Assembly: GCA_016192825.1 (NCBI GenBank) | Contig: JACPTK010000087.1 | Span: 27,037 to 91,036, forward strand | From: Betaproteobacteria bacterium | GTDB lineage: Bacteria; Pseudomonadota; Gammaproteobacteria; Burkholderiales; SG8-41 | Reading direction: 5' to 3' | DNA: 64,000 nt | Shown here: positions 17,210-25,930 of the stretch, in pieces | Layout: each line of letters opens with the position of its first letter | How positions within the stretch are numbered: position 1 is the stretch's first letter | The notes under the pieces: generated by a model | The model's input: only the letters and a program-made list of their open reading frames with translations | What the model was told of the DNA's origin: nothing | Database searches by the model: none | Program-made: the position numbers and the translations under genes

Positions 17210-17330
17210 GCGCGACTGGAATTACGTGACTGGAGAAACGTGACGGGTGATGCGTATTTCAAACTCGCCTTATCAGTCACGCTCTATCGGTCACGATTCG
17301 TCAGTCACGCGGTACCAGTCACTGTTTCCT
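17210..17330. repeat. opposing ACGTGACTGG / CAGTCACG word arms
   Basis: Left: GCGACTGGAATTACGTGACTGG, split as GCGACTGGAATT and ACGTGACTGG, then AAACGTGACGGGTGATGCG. Right (17270-17325): CAGTCACGC, CGGTCACGA, CAGTCACGC, CCAGTCACTG. Imperfect inverted arrangement. Confidence 0.7.
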
Positions 17331-18152
17331 CTAATCGAGAAACAGGTCCGTATACAGGCCCGTTCCGGGCGTGACAGCATACTGATCGAAGTCGGTGACG
17401 CCCTCCTCCCGCAGCACCGTCTCGTCGATGTAGAAGTTTCCGGTCGCGCGACGGCTGTCGCGGTTCAGGATGGCGTACGCGGCGTCGGCCATGATCGCGG
17501 GCTTGCGGCTTGCCCTGAGGATCGCCTCCGGAAAGTTGACCTCGATCGCGGCGGTGGCGATGGTGGTGCGCGGCCACAGGGAGTTGACCGCGATGCCGTG
17601 CACCCGCTGCTCCTCCGCCATGCCAAGCGTGCACATGCTCATGCCATATTTTGCCATGGTATAGGCGACGTGATCCTTGAACCAGCGGGGTCGCATGTTG
17701 AGTGGCGGGGACAGCGTAAGTATATGAGGATTGGCCGCTTTCCTGAGGAAGGGAATGCAGGCCTGGGAGCAGACGAAGGTGCCGCGCAGGTTGACCGCCA
17801 GCATGAGGTCCAGGCGCTTGACGGGCGTCTCCAGGGTCCCCGTGAGCGAGATCGCGCTTGCGTTGTTGACGAGGCCATCCAGGCCGCTGAACGCGTCCGC
17901 CGCGCGTTCGACAGCGGCTGCGACGGCGTCCGCATCGCGCACGTCGAGCTGCAGCGCGAGCGCCGTGCCACCGGCTCTCTCGACCTCCTTCGCGACGCTA
18001 TGGATGGTGCCCGGCAGCCGCGGGTGCGGCTCGGCCGACTTGCCCGTCACGACGATGTTGGCGCCATCGCGCGCGCAACGCAGCGCGATCTCGCGCCCGA
18101 TCCCGCGCGTCGCGCCGGTGATGAAGATGGTCTTTCCTTTCAACCCCGCCAT
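17331..18152 (-). CDS. SDR-family oxidoreductase (HSDL2-like)
   Basis: A 273-aa NAD(P)-dependent short-chain dehydrogenase. TGATRGIG is at residues 13-20, NNASAIS is the NAG-equivalent and YTMAKYG supplies the catalytic YxxxK. The catalytic Ser is in LTLSPPLN. The long central segment MAEEQRVHGIAVNSLWPRTT and the ending DFDQYAVTPG resemble the HSDL2/citronellol-dehydrogenase-like branch often linked to branched or unusual fatty-acid breakdown. It is flanked by fatty-acid genes on the same strand. The substrate is inference from location only. Confidence 0.88.
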   Translation of the reverse strand: MAGLKGKTIFITGATRGIGREIALRCARDGANIVVTGKSAEPHPRLPGTIHSVAKEVERAGGTALALQLDVRDADAVAAAVERAADAFSGLDGLVNNASAISLTGTLETPVKRLDLMLAVNLRGTFVCSQACIPFLRKAANPHILTLSPPLNMRPRWFKDHVAYTMAKYGMSMCTLGMAEEQRVHGIAVNSLWPRTTIATAAIEVNFPEAILRASRKPAIMADAAYAILNRDSRRATGNFYIDETVLREEGVTDFDQYAVTPGTGLYTDLFLD

Positions 18153-18167
18153 CCGTAGAACCTCAAA

Positions 18168-18297
18168 TTAGCCGCCAAGACGCCAAGGAAATCCAATCAA
18201 ACAACCGGTCAAGAAAACCGCACGATGTGCTTTGCAATGACTGTTTGCCGTTTCGTCCGTATTGAACTGCTTGGCGGCCTTGGCGCCTTGGCGGCTA
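18168..18297. repeat. inverted GCCGCCAAGACGCCAAGG repeat
   Basis: GCCGCCAAGACGCCAAGG at 18171-18188 and CTTGGCGGCCTTGGCGCC..TTGGCGGC at 18270-18297 are near-complementary and enclose ~80 bp of lower G+C. The right arm touches the stop of the enoyl-CoA hydratase gene. Confidence 0.8.
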
Positions 18298-19080
18298 TTT
18301 TCCTTCGAAATGCGGCTTGCGCTTCTCGACGAAAGCCGTGACGCCTTCGGCGAAGTCGCGCGTCCCCGCGCAGCGCGCGAACGCCTCCATCTCCGCCTCG
18401 AGCTGCGCCGCGAGCGTCCGGTCCTGGCCCTGGTAGACGAGCCGCTTGGTTTCCGCGAACGCCCGCGTCGCGCCCTGCGCGAGCCGGCGCGCAATGCTTG
18501 CGGTCTCGACGTCCAGCCTCCCGGCGTCCACCACCCAGTTGACGAGCCCCAGCCGCAGCGCCGCCTGCGTGTCGATCGTGTCCGACAGCAGCATCAACTC
18601 CAGCGCCCTGCGCTGCCCCACCAGCCGCGGCAGCGAGTGGGTCGCGCCGCCATCCGGGCTCGTCCCGATCCGGCTGTAGGCCAGCGTGATCTGAGTCCCT
18701 TCCGCCGCAATGGCGAGATCGGCGGCCGCCATCAGGCTCACGCCCGCGCCGGCTACTGCGCCGTGAACGCAAGCGAGCACCGGCTTGGACGCGCGCCGCA
18801 GCGCCAGGATCGCATGGTGCAGCTCGGTCGCGCCTTCCCACACCAGGTCAGCCATGCGCTGCAGGTTCGCGTGGAACGCCGCGACGTCCCCGCCGGCGAG
18901 AAAAGCCGGCCCCGCCCCGCGCACGACTACCGCGCGCGCCGCTTCATCGCGCTCGGCCCGCTCGGCCGCTTTTCGCAGCCCGCGGATCATCTCCGCGTCG
19001 AGCGCATTCAGCACCTGAGGGCGGTTCAGCAGGATGGTGGCCACGCCATCCGCCACCGAGTACAGGACGGTGTCGCTCAT
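18295..19080 (-). CDS. enoyl-CoA hydratase/isomerase family protein
   Basis: A 261-aa crotonase-fold protein starting MSDTVLYSVADGVATILLNR at 19080; the longer upstream frame translates repeats and is rejected. The oxyanion-hole segments are visible (AFLAGGDVAAFH near residue 60, and HGAVAGAGVSLMAAADLAIA near residue 105). The position of the first catalytic Glu reads AGAGVS, and the second reads IGTSPDGGATHSLPRLVG, an isomerase-like rather than a classic hydratase pattern (hydratases usually have Glu at both). It may therefore be an enoyl-CoA isomerase or an atypical crotonase. Located between the SDR and fadE on the same strand. Confidence 0.88.
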   Translation of the reverse strand: MSDTVLYSVADGVATILLNRPQVLNALDAEMIRGLRKAAERAERDEAARAVVVRGAGPAFLAGGDVAAFHANLQRMADLVWEGATELHHAILALRRASKPVLACVHGAVAGAGVSLMAAADLAIAAEGTQITLAYSRIGTSPDGGATHSLPRLVGQRRALELMLLSDTIDTQAALRLGLVNWVVDAGRLDVETASIARRLAQGATRAFAETKRLVYQGQDRTLAAQLEAEMEAFARCAGTRDFAEGVTAFVEKRKPHFEGK

Positions 19081-19083
19081 GGT

Positions 19084-19196
<113 letters not shown>

Positions 19197-19201
19197 GGCG
19201 G

Positions 19202-21748
19202 TCAGGTGCCGGGATTGGGCTGGTGCCCGCGCTTGTCCATCTCCGGCCACGACGTTCGGCCGCGCAACTCCTCGAAGGTGACCGGCTGCGTCGTCTGATA
19301 GATCTCGGTCTTGCCGAGGTCCCTCGGAAAATCATCCACCATGATGACCTGGCGGCGCAGGACCTTCGCGCGCTCCATCGCGGCCTTCTCCTGGGGCGTG
19401 ATCACGCCTTTCGCTACCGCCTCGTCGACCATCTGTTCGGCGAAGCGGGCGCTGATCGTGCCGCGCTCGCGCGCTTCGCGGATCCTGGCGCCGATCGGCT
19501 CCGCCGCGATCACCGCGCGCAGCCCCGCTTCCAGCGCAGCGACCGGCTCATTCGGGTCCTTGGGGAGGTAGACACCGGCGGTCAGCCGCTCGCGCGCGGG
19601 CCCCGGCTGCAGCAGCAGGCTCACGACCTGGTGGCCGAGCCGGTCGCGAGGCGGCTCGAATTCGCGGCCGTAGGGATAGACGAACGGGAAAATGATTCCC
19701 CGCATCGCCCAGGCGATGACGCGATTGGGCAGGTTGGCGAACAATCCGTAGAAGGCGTCCTCGATGCGCGCAAGCGCGTCTTGCACCGACCAGTGCAGCA
19801 GCGGCAGATCCTCGACGGGGCGCCCCTCGTCCTCGTAGCGCTTCAGCGCCGCCGAGGCGAGATAGAGCAGGGAGAGGATATCGCCGAGGCGGGCGGAGAG
19901 CCGCTCGCGGCGCTTCAGGGAGCCGCCCAGCAGGAACATCGAGAGGTCCGCGGTCCACGCGAACGCCGCCGAGAGCCGCGTGAGCTGCTGGTAGTAGCGG
20001 CGCGTGTGCCGGTCGCCCGGGGCGCTCACGAAGCGCGCGCCGGTCAACCCCATCCAGAACGCGCGCGCCTTGTTCGACGCGGTGAAGGCGATATGCCCGA
20101 AGAACGCCTCGTCGAAATCGCGCAGCGCCTTGCCGCGGTCGCTCTCCCGCGTCGCCAGCATCTCCTTCAGCACGTACGGGTGCCCGCGGATCGCGCCCTG
20201 CCCGAAGATGATCATGGAGCGCGTCAGGATGTTGGCGCCTTCCACCGTGATCGCGATCGGCGTCTGCTGGTAGGCGCGGGCGAGGTAATTGTTGGGCCCC
20301 ATGCAGATGCCCTTGCCGCCGTGAATGTCCATGGCGTCGATGATCACCTGGCGGCCGCGCTCGGTGAGGTGATACTTGACGATCGCCGACACGACGGAGG
20401 GCTTTTCCCCGAGGTCCACCGCGCCGGCGGTCATCACCCGCGCCGCCTCCATGATGTAGGCGTTGCCGCCGATGCGCGCGAGCGCCTCCTCCACGCCCTC
20501 GAAGCGGCCGATCGAGAGCCGGAACTGCTGACGCACGCGCCCGTAGGCGCCGGTCGTCAGCGCGCCCATCTTGCCGGTCGCCGCGGACAGCGCCGGCAGC
20601 GAGATCGAGCGGCCCGCCGCGAGGCAGTTCATCAGCATCTTCCAGCCCTCGCCGGCGTACTCCACGCCGCCGATCACGTAATCCATCGGCACGAACACGT
20701 CCTTGCCCCAGTTCGGGCCGTTCATGAACACGGCGTTCAACGGCAGGTGCCGGCGCCCAATGTGCACGCCGGGCGTCTTCGTGGGAATCAGCCCGAGCGT
20801 GATGCCAATGTCGTCCTTGTCGCCGAGCAGGTGGTCGGGATCATAGAGCCGGAACGCCAGCCCCAGCAGCGTCGCGATCGGCCCCAGCGTGATGTAGCGC
20901 TTCTCCCAGGTGAGGCGGATGCCCAGCACGTCCTGCTTCCCCTCCCATTCGCCACGGCAGATGATGCCGAAGTCGGGGATCGCGCCCGCGTCCGACCCGG
21001 CTTCCGGGCTGGTGAGCGCGAAGCACGGAATCTCGAGCCCTTTCGCGAGCCGCGGCAGGTAGTGGTTCTTCTGCTGCTCCGTGCCGTAATGCAGCAGCAG
21101 CTCGGCGGGCCCGAGCGAATTCGGCACCATCACCGAAACCGCGACCGTGCCGCTGCGGGTGGACAGCTTCATCACCACCTCGGAGTGCGCGAGCGCGGAG
21201 AAGCCGAGCCCGCCGTGGTGCCTGGGGATGATCATGCCGAGGAAGCCCTTGTCCTTGATGAACTGCCACACGTGCGGCGGCAGGTCGTGCAACTCGTGCG
21301 TGATCTGCCAGTCGTGCACCATCGCGCACAGTTCCTCCACCGGGCCGTCGAGGAAGGCCCTCTCCTCCGCCGTCAACTGCGGCTTGGGATAAGCAAGCAG
21401 CTTCCTCCAGTCCGGGTTGCCGCTGAACAGCTCGCCGTCCCACCAGACGGTGCCGGCCTCGATCGCGTCGCGCTCGGTCTGCGACATCGGCGGGAGGATC
21501 TTCCGGAAAAGCCCAAGCAGGGGGCGGCTCAGGAGCGCGCGCCGCGCCGGCGTCGGGTTGTCGAGCAGCGCCGCGATGACGAACGCGGCCCACAGCGCGG
21601 CGATCGCCGCCTGCGACAGGCGCGCGTAATAGGTCAGCAGGCCAAGCCCGATCGCGATCACGATCGTCCACACGATCGCGGGCAGGCGGTGGTAGGCAAG
21701 GAACCAGAGCGCCGCGATCGCGGCGAATATGATCAGCAGCGTGGCCAT
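19202..21748 (-). CDS. fadE: FadE-type acyl-CoA dehydrogenase
   Basis: Membrane-associated acyl-CoA dehydrogenase for the first step of beta-oxidation, passing electrons to ETF. The 848 aa is close to E. coli FadE (814 aa). The start MATLLIIFAAIAALWFLAYH at 21748 follows GGGGGGAGC and opens two or three hydrophobic segments (residues 1-65). The dehydrogenase core follows, with PRHHGGLGFSALAHSEVVMK, CFALTSPEAGSDAGAIPD and IDAMDIHGGKGICMGPNNYL. The C-terminal DUF1974-like region (LNLP-type helical part) ends at QPNPGT. The open frame continues upstream to 23938 opposite the regulator gene, but that is GC-bias shadow. Divergent from the STAND regulator. Confidence 0.95.
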   Translation of the reverse strand: MATLLIIFAAIAALWFLAYHRLPAIVWTIVIAIGLGLLTYYARLSQAAIAALWAAFVIAALLDNPTPARRALLSRPLLGLFRKILPPMSQTERDAIEAGTVWWDGELFSGNPDWRKLLAYPKPQLTAEERAFLDGPVEELCAMVHDWQITHELHDLPPHVWQFIKDKGFLGMIIPRHHGGLGFSALAHSEVVMKLSTRSGTVAVSVMVPNSLGPAELLLHYGTEQQKNHYLPRLAKGLEIPCFALTSPEAGSDAGAIPDFGIICRGEWEGKQDVLGIRLTWEKRYITLGPIATLLGLAFRLYDPDHLLGDKDDIGITLGLIPTKTPGVHIGRRHLPLNAVFMNGPNWGKDVFVPMDYVIGGVEYAGEGWKMLMNCLAAGRSISLPALSAATGKMGALTTGAYGRVRQQFRLSIGRFEGVEEALARIGGNAYIMEAARVMTAGAVDLGEKPSVVSAIVKYHLTERGRQVIIDAMDIHGGKGICMGPNNYLARAYQQTPIAITVEGANILTRSMIIFGQGAIRGHPYVLKEMLATRESDRGKALRDFDEAFFGHIAFTASNKARAFWMGLTGARFVSAPGDRHTRRYYQQLTRLSAAFAWTADLSMFLLGGSLKRRERLSARLGDILSLLYLASAALKRYEDEGRPVEDLPLLHWSVQDALARIEDAFYGLFANLPNRVIAWAMRGIIFPFVYPYGREFEPPRDRLGHQVVSLLLQPGPARERLTAGVYLPKDPNEPVAALEAGLRAVIAAEPIGARIREARERGTISARFAEQMVDEAVAKGVITPQEKAAMERAKVLRRQVIMVDDFPRDLGKTEIYQTTQPVTFEELRGRTSWPEMDKRGHQPNPGT

Positions 21749-21964
21749 GCTCCCCCCTTCACTGAAACCGGCGGGCTTGAAATCGACGCCGCGCCCGCGG
21801 CTCGTGTCAGCATACACGCGAGGTTCTCGCGCGGCAACCGTGCCTCCCCTGTAACCCATTGACCTATTGAGATTTTGCGGGCACGCGGTGCGCCCGCGGC
21901 GTTTTGACTGCCCGCGCGCCGCCGTGCGAAGATCGAATCGGGTAGCGGGGAGGAAAAACGGACA

Positions 21965-24900
21965 ATGGCTCGCGTGAAGCAGCATGGTGTCGCCTTTGCC
22001 AAGACGACGCGGCCGGTCATCGGCAGCGCCGTGCGGCGCGAGCCGCTCTTCACGCGCCTCGACGGGATTCCCGGACGAACCGTGGCCTGGATCTCGGGTC
22101 CTCCGGGCTCCGGCAAGAGCACCCTCGCGGCAAGCTACGTGGAGGCGCGCGGCTACCCGTGCATCTGGTACCAGCTCGATCCCGACGACGGCGACGTCGC
22201 CACGTTCTTTCATTACCTGGGCCATGCCGCGCGCAGGCTCGACGACGGCCGGTCGCGCGAGCTTCCGGCGTTCACGCAACAGCACGCCGACGACGTCGCC
22301 TCGTTCTCGCGCAGGTTCTTCCGGCAGATGTTCGCGCGCGCGAAGGCGCCTGCCGTCCTGGTGCTCGACAATCTGCACGAGGTGCCGGCCAGCAGCCCGT
22401 TCCACGCCGCCATCGAAGCCGGCCTCACCCAGGTACCCAGTCATTGCTGCGTGATCATCGCCAGCCGCACCGAGCCGCCGGCCGGTCTTGCGCGGCTGCG
22501 CGCGAGCGGTGGGATGGTTCACCTCGGTTGGGCCGACCTGCAGGTCGGCCCGCAAGAGCTTGCCGCAATCGCAAACCTGCGCGGGCAGTCGCTCGCGCCG
22601 GAGGTGGTGGCGAAATTGCAGGAGCGCACGCAGGGATGGGCCGCGGGCCTGGTGTTGATGCTCGAGCACGCGAAGGTCTCGGGCCGCATCGCCGAGCTGC
22701 CCGGGGACGCGACGCCGCAGGTCATCTTCGATTACCTGGCCGGAGAAATCTTCGAGCGGTTCGAGCCGAAGACCCAGCAGTTCCTGCTGCGCATTGCCTG
22801 CCTGCCGCGCATGACGGCGGAAGTCGCCGAGGCGCTCTCCGGCGAGGAGCGGGCCGGACGCCTCCTGCTCAACCTCGCGCGCAACGATTACTTCGTGCGC
22901 GAGATCACGGAGGGTGAGCACCGCATCTACCAGCTTCATCCGCTGTTGCAGGATTTCCTGCGCAGCCGCGCGGCACAGATGGCGCCCGACGCGGCCAGCG
23001 CCGCCGGACTGAAGCTCGCCGCCGCCTTGCTGCGCAGCGCCGGGCAGGCGGAGGATGCCGTCTCGCTGCTCGCCGAATGCCAGGACTGGAGCGAAATCGC
23101 CCGGATCACCGTGGAAGAGGCGGACGACATGCTCGCCCAGGGCCGCAGCGAAACGCTCTGCGGGTGGCTGGAGCTGCTGCCCCCGCGGCTGATCGAGTCC
23201 GACCCACGGCTGCTCCACGTCCACGCCGCAAGCCGCGTTCATGCGAGCCCGAGATCGGCCCAGCGGCTGTTCGCGCAAGCCTACGAGCGATTCGGCCCCG
23301 CCGGCGACGCGCGCGGAATGACGCAGAGCTGTTGCGGCGTGATCGACGCGATCATCATGGAGTTCGACGACGTTACCGCTCTCGATCACTGGATCGCAGA
23401 ACTCGCGCGGCTGCTCGGCGCGGGGGGAAGCCTGGACCCCGCCGCCGCCGCGACGCTGATCCGGGCGATCCTGCTGCGTGACCCCGGGCACGGCGAGCTG
23501 CAGCACTGGCTCGAGCGCGCCGAGCAGGCCGCCCGCGCGGCCGGTGCCGCGCGGGCAACGCCCGAAGTGCTGGAGGATCTGGGACTGGCGCGCGCAGTGT
23601 CGGCGCTGTTCCGCGGGGATTTCACGGCTGCCGAAGCGATCATCGGCGCGCTGCGTTCGAGGATTGCGGAGACGCATGCGGGCACGCGCATCGCTTTTGG
23701 CATCGCGTCCGCCCTGAGCCAGTTGCTGGACGGCTCGCATGCGGACGCGTTGCGCACCGCCCGCGAGGGCCTCGCGACCGCGGCCGCCGAAGGGATTCAC
23801 GCCTACGACAAATGGCTCCACGTGCTCGCGGGGGCGGCGGCGCTCGACTTGGGAGACCGCGAAAGCGCGCGCAGCGAGCTGCAGGCCCTGGAGGCCGCAG
23901 GCGCGCCGCTGGGCCGCGGGGACCGGGCATTCATCCACTACCTGCGGGGCTCGCTCGCGGTCATGGAAGGCGACGCGGCGAATGCCAGCCGGGAAATGAA
24001 GACGGCGCTCGCGGTTGCCGTCGAGCTGGGCATACCGTGGCTGGAATGCATCGCCCGCATCGCCTCGGCCCAGATGCTCTCCGCCGAAGGTGACCGCCGC
24101 GGGGCCGAAGCGCAGCTTCGCGGCGCGGAGGCGCTAGCGGAACAATCGCGCAGCCCCTTGCTCCAGGCCGCGGCCTACCTCTCGACGGCGGGCACCGCGA
24201 TCCAAGCCCGGGACGAGGATGCCGCGCTCAGCCCGCTACGGGCCGGGCTCGCGTTGGCCCGCGAACATGGATTCCGGCACATTTGCGCATTGCGCCAGCC
24301 CCTGCTGGCGGAGCTGTGCGCGCTCGCGTTGCGGCGCGGCGTCGAGCCCGAGTTCGCACGGAATCTGGTGCGCGCAGGCAAGTTGGCGCCGCCGCCCGCC
24401 GCCCTGCGCCTGAGGCTGTGGCCCCGCCCCTTCGAGGTATGCACGCTGGGCGGCTTCAGGTTGCTGCGCGAATCCGCGCCCGTGGAGTTCTCCAGCAAGG
24501 GGCCGGGGCGGCCCGTGGAACTGCTCAAGGTGCTGGTCGCGCTCGGTGGGCACAACGTGCGGGTCGATCAGATCGCGGATGCGTTATGGCCGCGCGTGGA
24601 CGCGGATTATGCCCACAAGTCCTTTACCGCGACGCTACACCGGCTGCGACGCATACTCGACGAGGAGGACGCGCTGATTCTGCGCGACGCGCGCCTGAGC
24701 CTCAACCCCAGACGCTTCTGGGTCGACACCTGGGCGCTCGACCGCCTGCTGGTGGAGCTCGACGATGCGCTGCGCGACCCGCGCCCGGACGCCACGGCGC
24801 CCGCCCTGCGCGCCCTCACGGATGAGGCGCTCGGGCTCTACCGCGGACCGTTCCTCCCGGACGAATCGGAGCAACCGGGCTACATCGCATGCCGCGAGCA

Positions 24901-25207
24901 GATCCGCGCGAAAGTGCTGCGATACCTCGCGCGGGTGGTGCGCCGGCTGGAGGAAGCCGGCATGCCCGAGGCCGCCGTCGACTGCTACCTGCGCTGCATC
25001 GATGCGGACGAGCTGTGCGAGGCGTTCTACCGCAACTTGATGCTGTGCTACCAGCGCCGAGGAGAGAACGTCGAGGCGCTTTCAACCTACGAGCGCCTGC
25101 GCGCCGCGCTGTCGACCCGGCTCAAGGTCATGCCTGCGCCGGAAACGCAGGCCGTCTATGCGTCACTGCTCGCGCAGCAAGGCCAGGGGGCGGCGCGCCC
25201 CGAATGA
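21965..25207 (+). CDS. STAND ATPase transcriptional activator with C-terminal winged helix and BTAD domain
   Basis: A 1080-aa regulator. The N-terminal nucleotide-binding domain has the Walker A motif GPPGSGKST at residues 45-53 and a Walker B-like AVLVLDNLHEV near residue 135. The middle (about 330-800) is a helical TPR/MalT-like region. The C-terminal FEVCTLGGFRLL..RPVELLKVLVALGG is an OmpR-like winged helix (about 820-900), followed by a BTAD helical domain that includes LYRGPFLPDE. Such proteins act like MalT or AfsR, with ligand and ATP driving oligomerisation. The gene is divergent from fadE across 216 bp, so control of fadE or nearby fatty-acid genes is a reasonable inference. A 22-bp palindrome lies within codons 189-196. 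Confidence 0.88.
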   Translation: MARVKQHGVAFAKTTRPVIGSAVRREPLFTRLDGIPGRTVAWISGPPGSGKSTLAASYVEARGYPCIWYQLDPDDGDVATFFHYLGHAARRLDDGRSRELPAFTQQHADDVASFSRRFFRQMFARAKAPAVLVLDNLHEVPASSPFHAAIEAGLTQVPSHCCVIIASRTEPPAGLARLRASGGMVHLGWADLQVGPQELAAIANLRGQSLAPEVVAKLQERTQGWAAGLVLMLEHAKVSGRIAELPGDATPQVIFDYLAGEIFERFEPKTQQFLLRIACLPRMTAEVAEALSGEERAGRLLLNLARNDYFVREITEGEHRIYQLHPLLQDFLRSRAAQMAPDAASAAGLKLAAALLRSAGQAEDAVSLLAECQDWSEIARITVEEADDMLAQGRSETLCGWLELLPPRLIESDPRLLHVHAASRVHASPRSAQRLFAQAYERFGPAGDARGMTQSCCGVIDAIIMEFDDVTALDHWIAELARLLGAGGSLDPAAAATLIRAILLRDPGHGELQHWLERAEQAARAAGAARATPEVLEDLGLARAVSALFRGDFTAAEAIIGALRSRIAETHAGTRIAFGIASALSQLLDGSHADALRTAREGLATAAAEGIHAYDKWLHVLAGAAALDLGDRESARSELQALEAAGAPLGRGDRAFIHYLRGSLAVMEGDAANASREMKTALAVAVELGIPWLECIARIASAQMLSAEGDRRGAEAQLRGAEALAEQSRSPLLQAAAYLSTAGTAIQARDEDAALSPLRAGLALAREHGFRHICALRQPLLAELCALALRRGVEPEFARNLVRAGKLAPPPAALRLRLWPRPFEVCTLGGFRLLRESAPVEFSSKGPGRPVELLKVLVALGGHNVRVDQIADALWPRVDADYAHKSFTATLHRLRRILDEEDALILRDARLSLNPRRFWVDTWALDRLLVELDDALRDPRPDATAPALRALTDEALGLYRGPFLPDESEQPGYIACREQIRAKVLRYLARVVRRLEEAGMPEAAVDCYLRCIDADELCEAFYRNLMLCYQRRGENVEALSTYERLRAALSTRLKVMPAPETQAVYASLLAQQGQGAARPE
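22530..22551. repeat. 22-bp perfect palindrome inside the regulator gene
   Basis: GGGCCGACCTG followed by its exact reverse complement CAGGTCGGCCC, translated in frame as ADLQVGPQ between WADL and ELAAIAN. From memory, ADLQVG-type peptides recur in unrelated proteins of GC-rich bacteria and reflect a mobile palindrome. Confidence 0.9.
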
Positions 25208-25212
25208 CCCCT

Positions 25213-25839
25213 TCAAGGCCGCCGGTAGGTTGCCTTGAATTCCCGCTCGAGCTCGGCCCACATCTTGTCCAGCCCCATCCGGACGGCGGTCGGCGGGAGG
25301 TACTCCCTGCGGGGGAAGCCGGACCGCGGCGGCGCGACTTCCCGCATGCGTGCCGTAAACGAAATCGCCGTGCCCGACGGCACCTTGACCACCGTCCCGC
25401 CGATCACCGTTTGAAGGCCTTCCGGCTCGAACTTGAAGAAATGGCTATAGAGGCCGATATGGGGCCCGATGATCTCACGCGTACGCGGCAAATCCGCCTC
25501 TGCCGCTTGTCGCCACTCGGACTGGGTGAGCGGCAGCGGCGAGGACGCATAGACGTTGACGTAACCCAGCACCGGGTCCTGCGTTTCCACGATCATTCGC
25601 AGCCGTGCCAGGCTCACGCGCACGGCGTCGTAGGCCTCGGCCCGAGTCACCGGAAAGACACGCGTGCCGTTCGCCTTGAGGATGGCTTCGTAATCCGCGC
25701 GAAAGACGGTGTTGATCGCCTTGATCGCTTCGGCAATGTCATGCGGCGGTGGCGCGCAACCCGGCGCGAAGAGAAAAAGCGCCGCGCAGCACGCGCCAAG
25801 AAAACGCCCGAGGAGTCGGTCAAGCCCTTTTGCTTTCAT
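25213..25839 (-). CDS. predicted lipoprotein, unknown function
   Basis: A 208-aa protein starting MKAKGLDRLLGRFLGACCAA at 25839, after AGGAGGTGTT. The hydrophobic leader ends in FAPGCAPPP, a weak lipobox with Cys near residue 31. The mature part has no motif I recognise; it contains AINTVFRADYEAILKANGTR and a Pro-rich ending REYLPPTAVRMGLDKMWAELE. It converges with the regulator gene, ending 5 bp after that gene's stop. It lies downstream of the kinase gene on the same strand; a shared role is speculative. The longer upstream frame overlaps the kinase 3' end and is rejected. Confidence 0.7.
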   Translation of the reverse strand: MKAKGLDRLLGRFLGACCAALFLFAPGCAPPPHDIAEAIKAINTVFRADYEAILKANGTRVFPVTRAEAYDAVRVSLARLRMIVETQDPVLGYVNVYASSPLPLTQSEWRQAAEADLPRTREIIGPHIGLYSHFFKFEPEGLQTVIGGTVVKVPSGTAISFTARMREVAPPRSGFPRREYLPPTAVRMGLDKMWAELEREFKATYRRP

Positions 25840-25930
25840 AACACCTCCTGTCGCGTTCTGCGTCCGCGACAATCCCGCCTGCGATGTGCGCATCATTGGT
25901 TCTGCCGGGCGCCGCCGCGCGCAAACTGGC

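Noticed and set aside
21749..23938. Very long minus-strand open frame continuing upstream of fadE
   Set aside because: It is antisense to the STAND regulator, has low-complexity composition typical of GC-bias shadow, and fadE has a clear start with a ribosome binding site at 21748.
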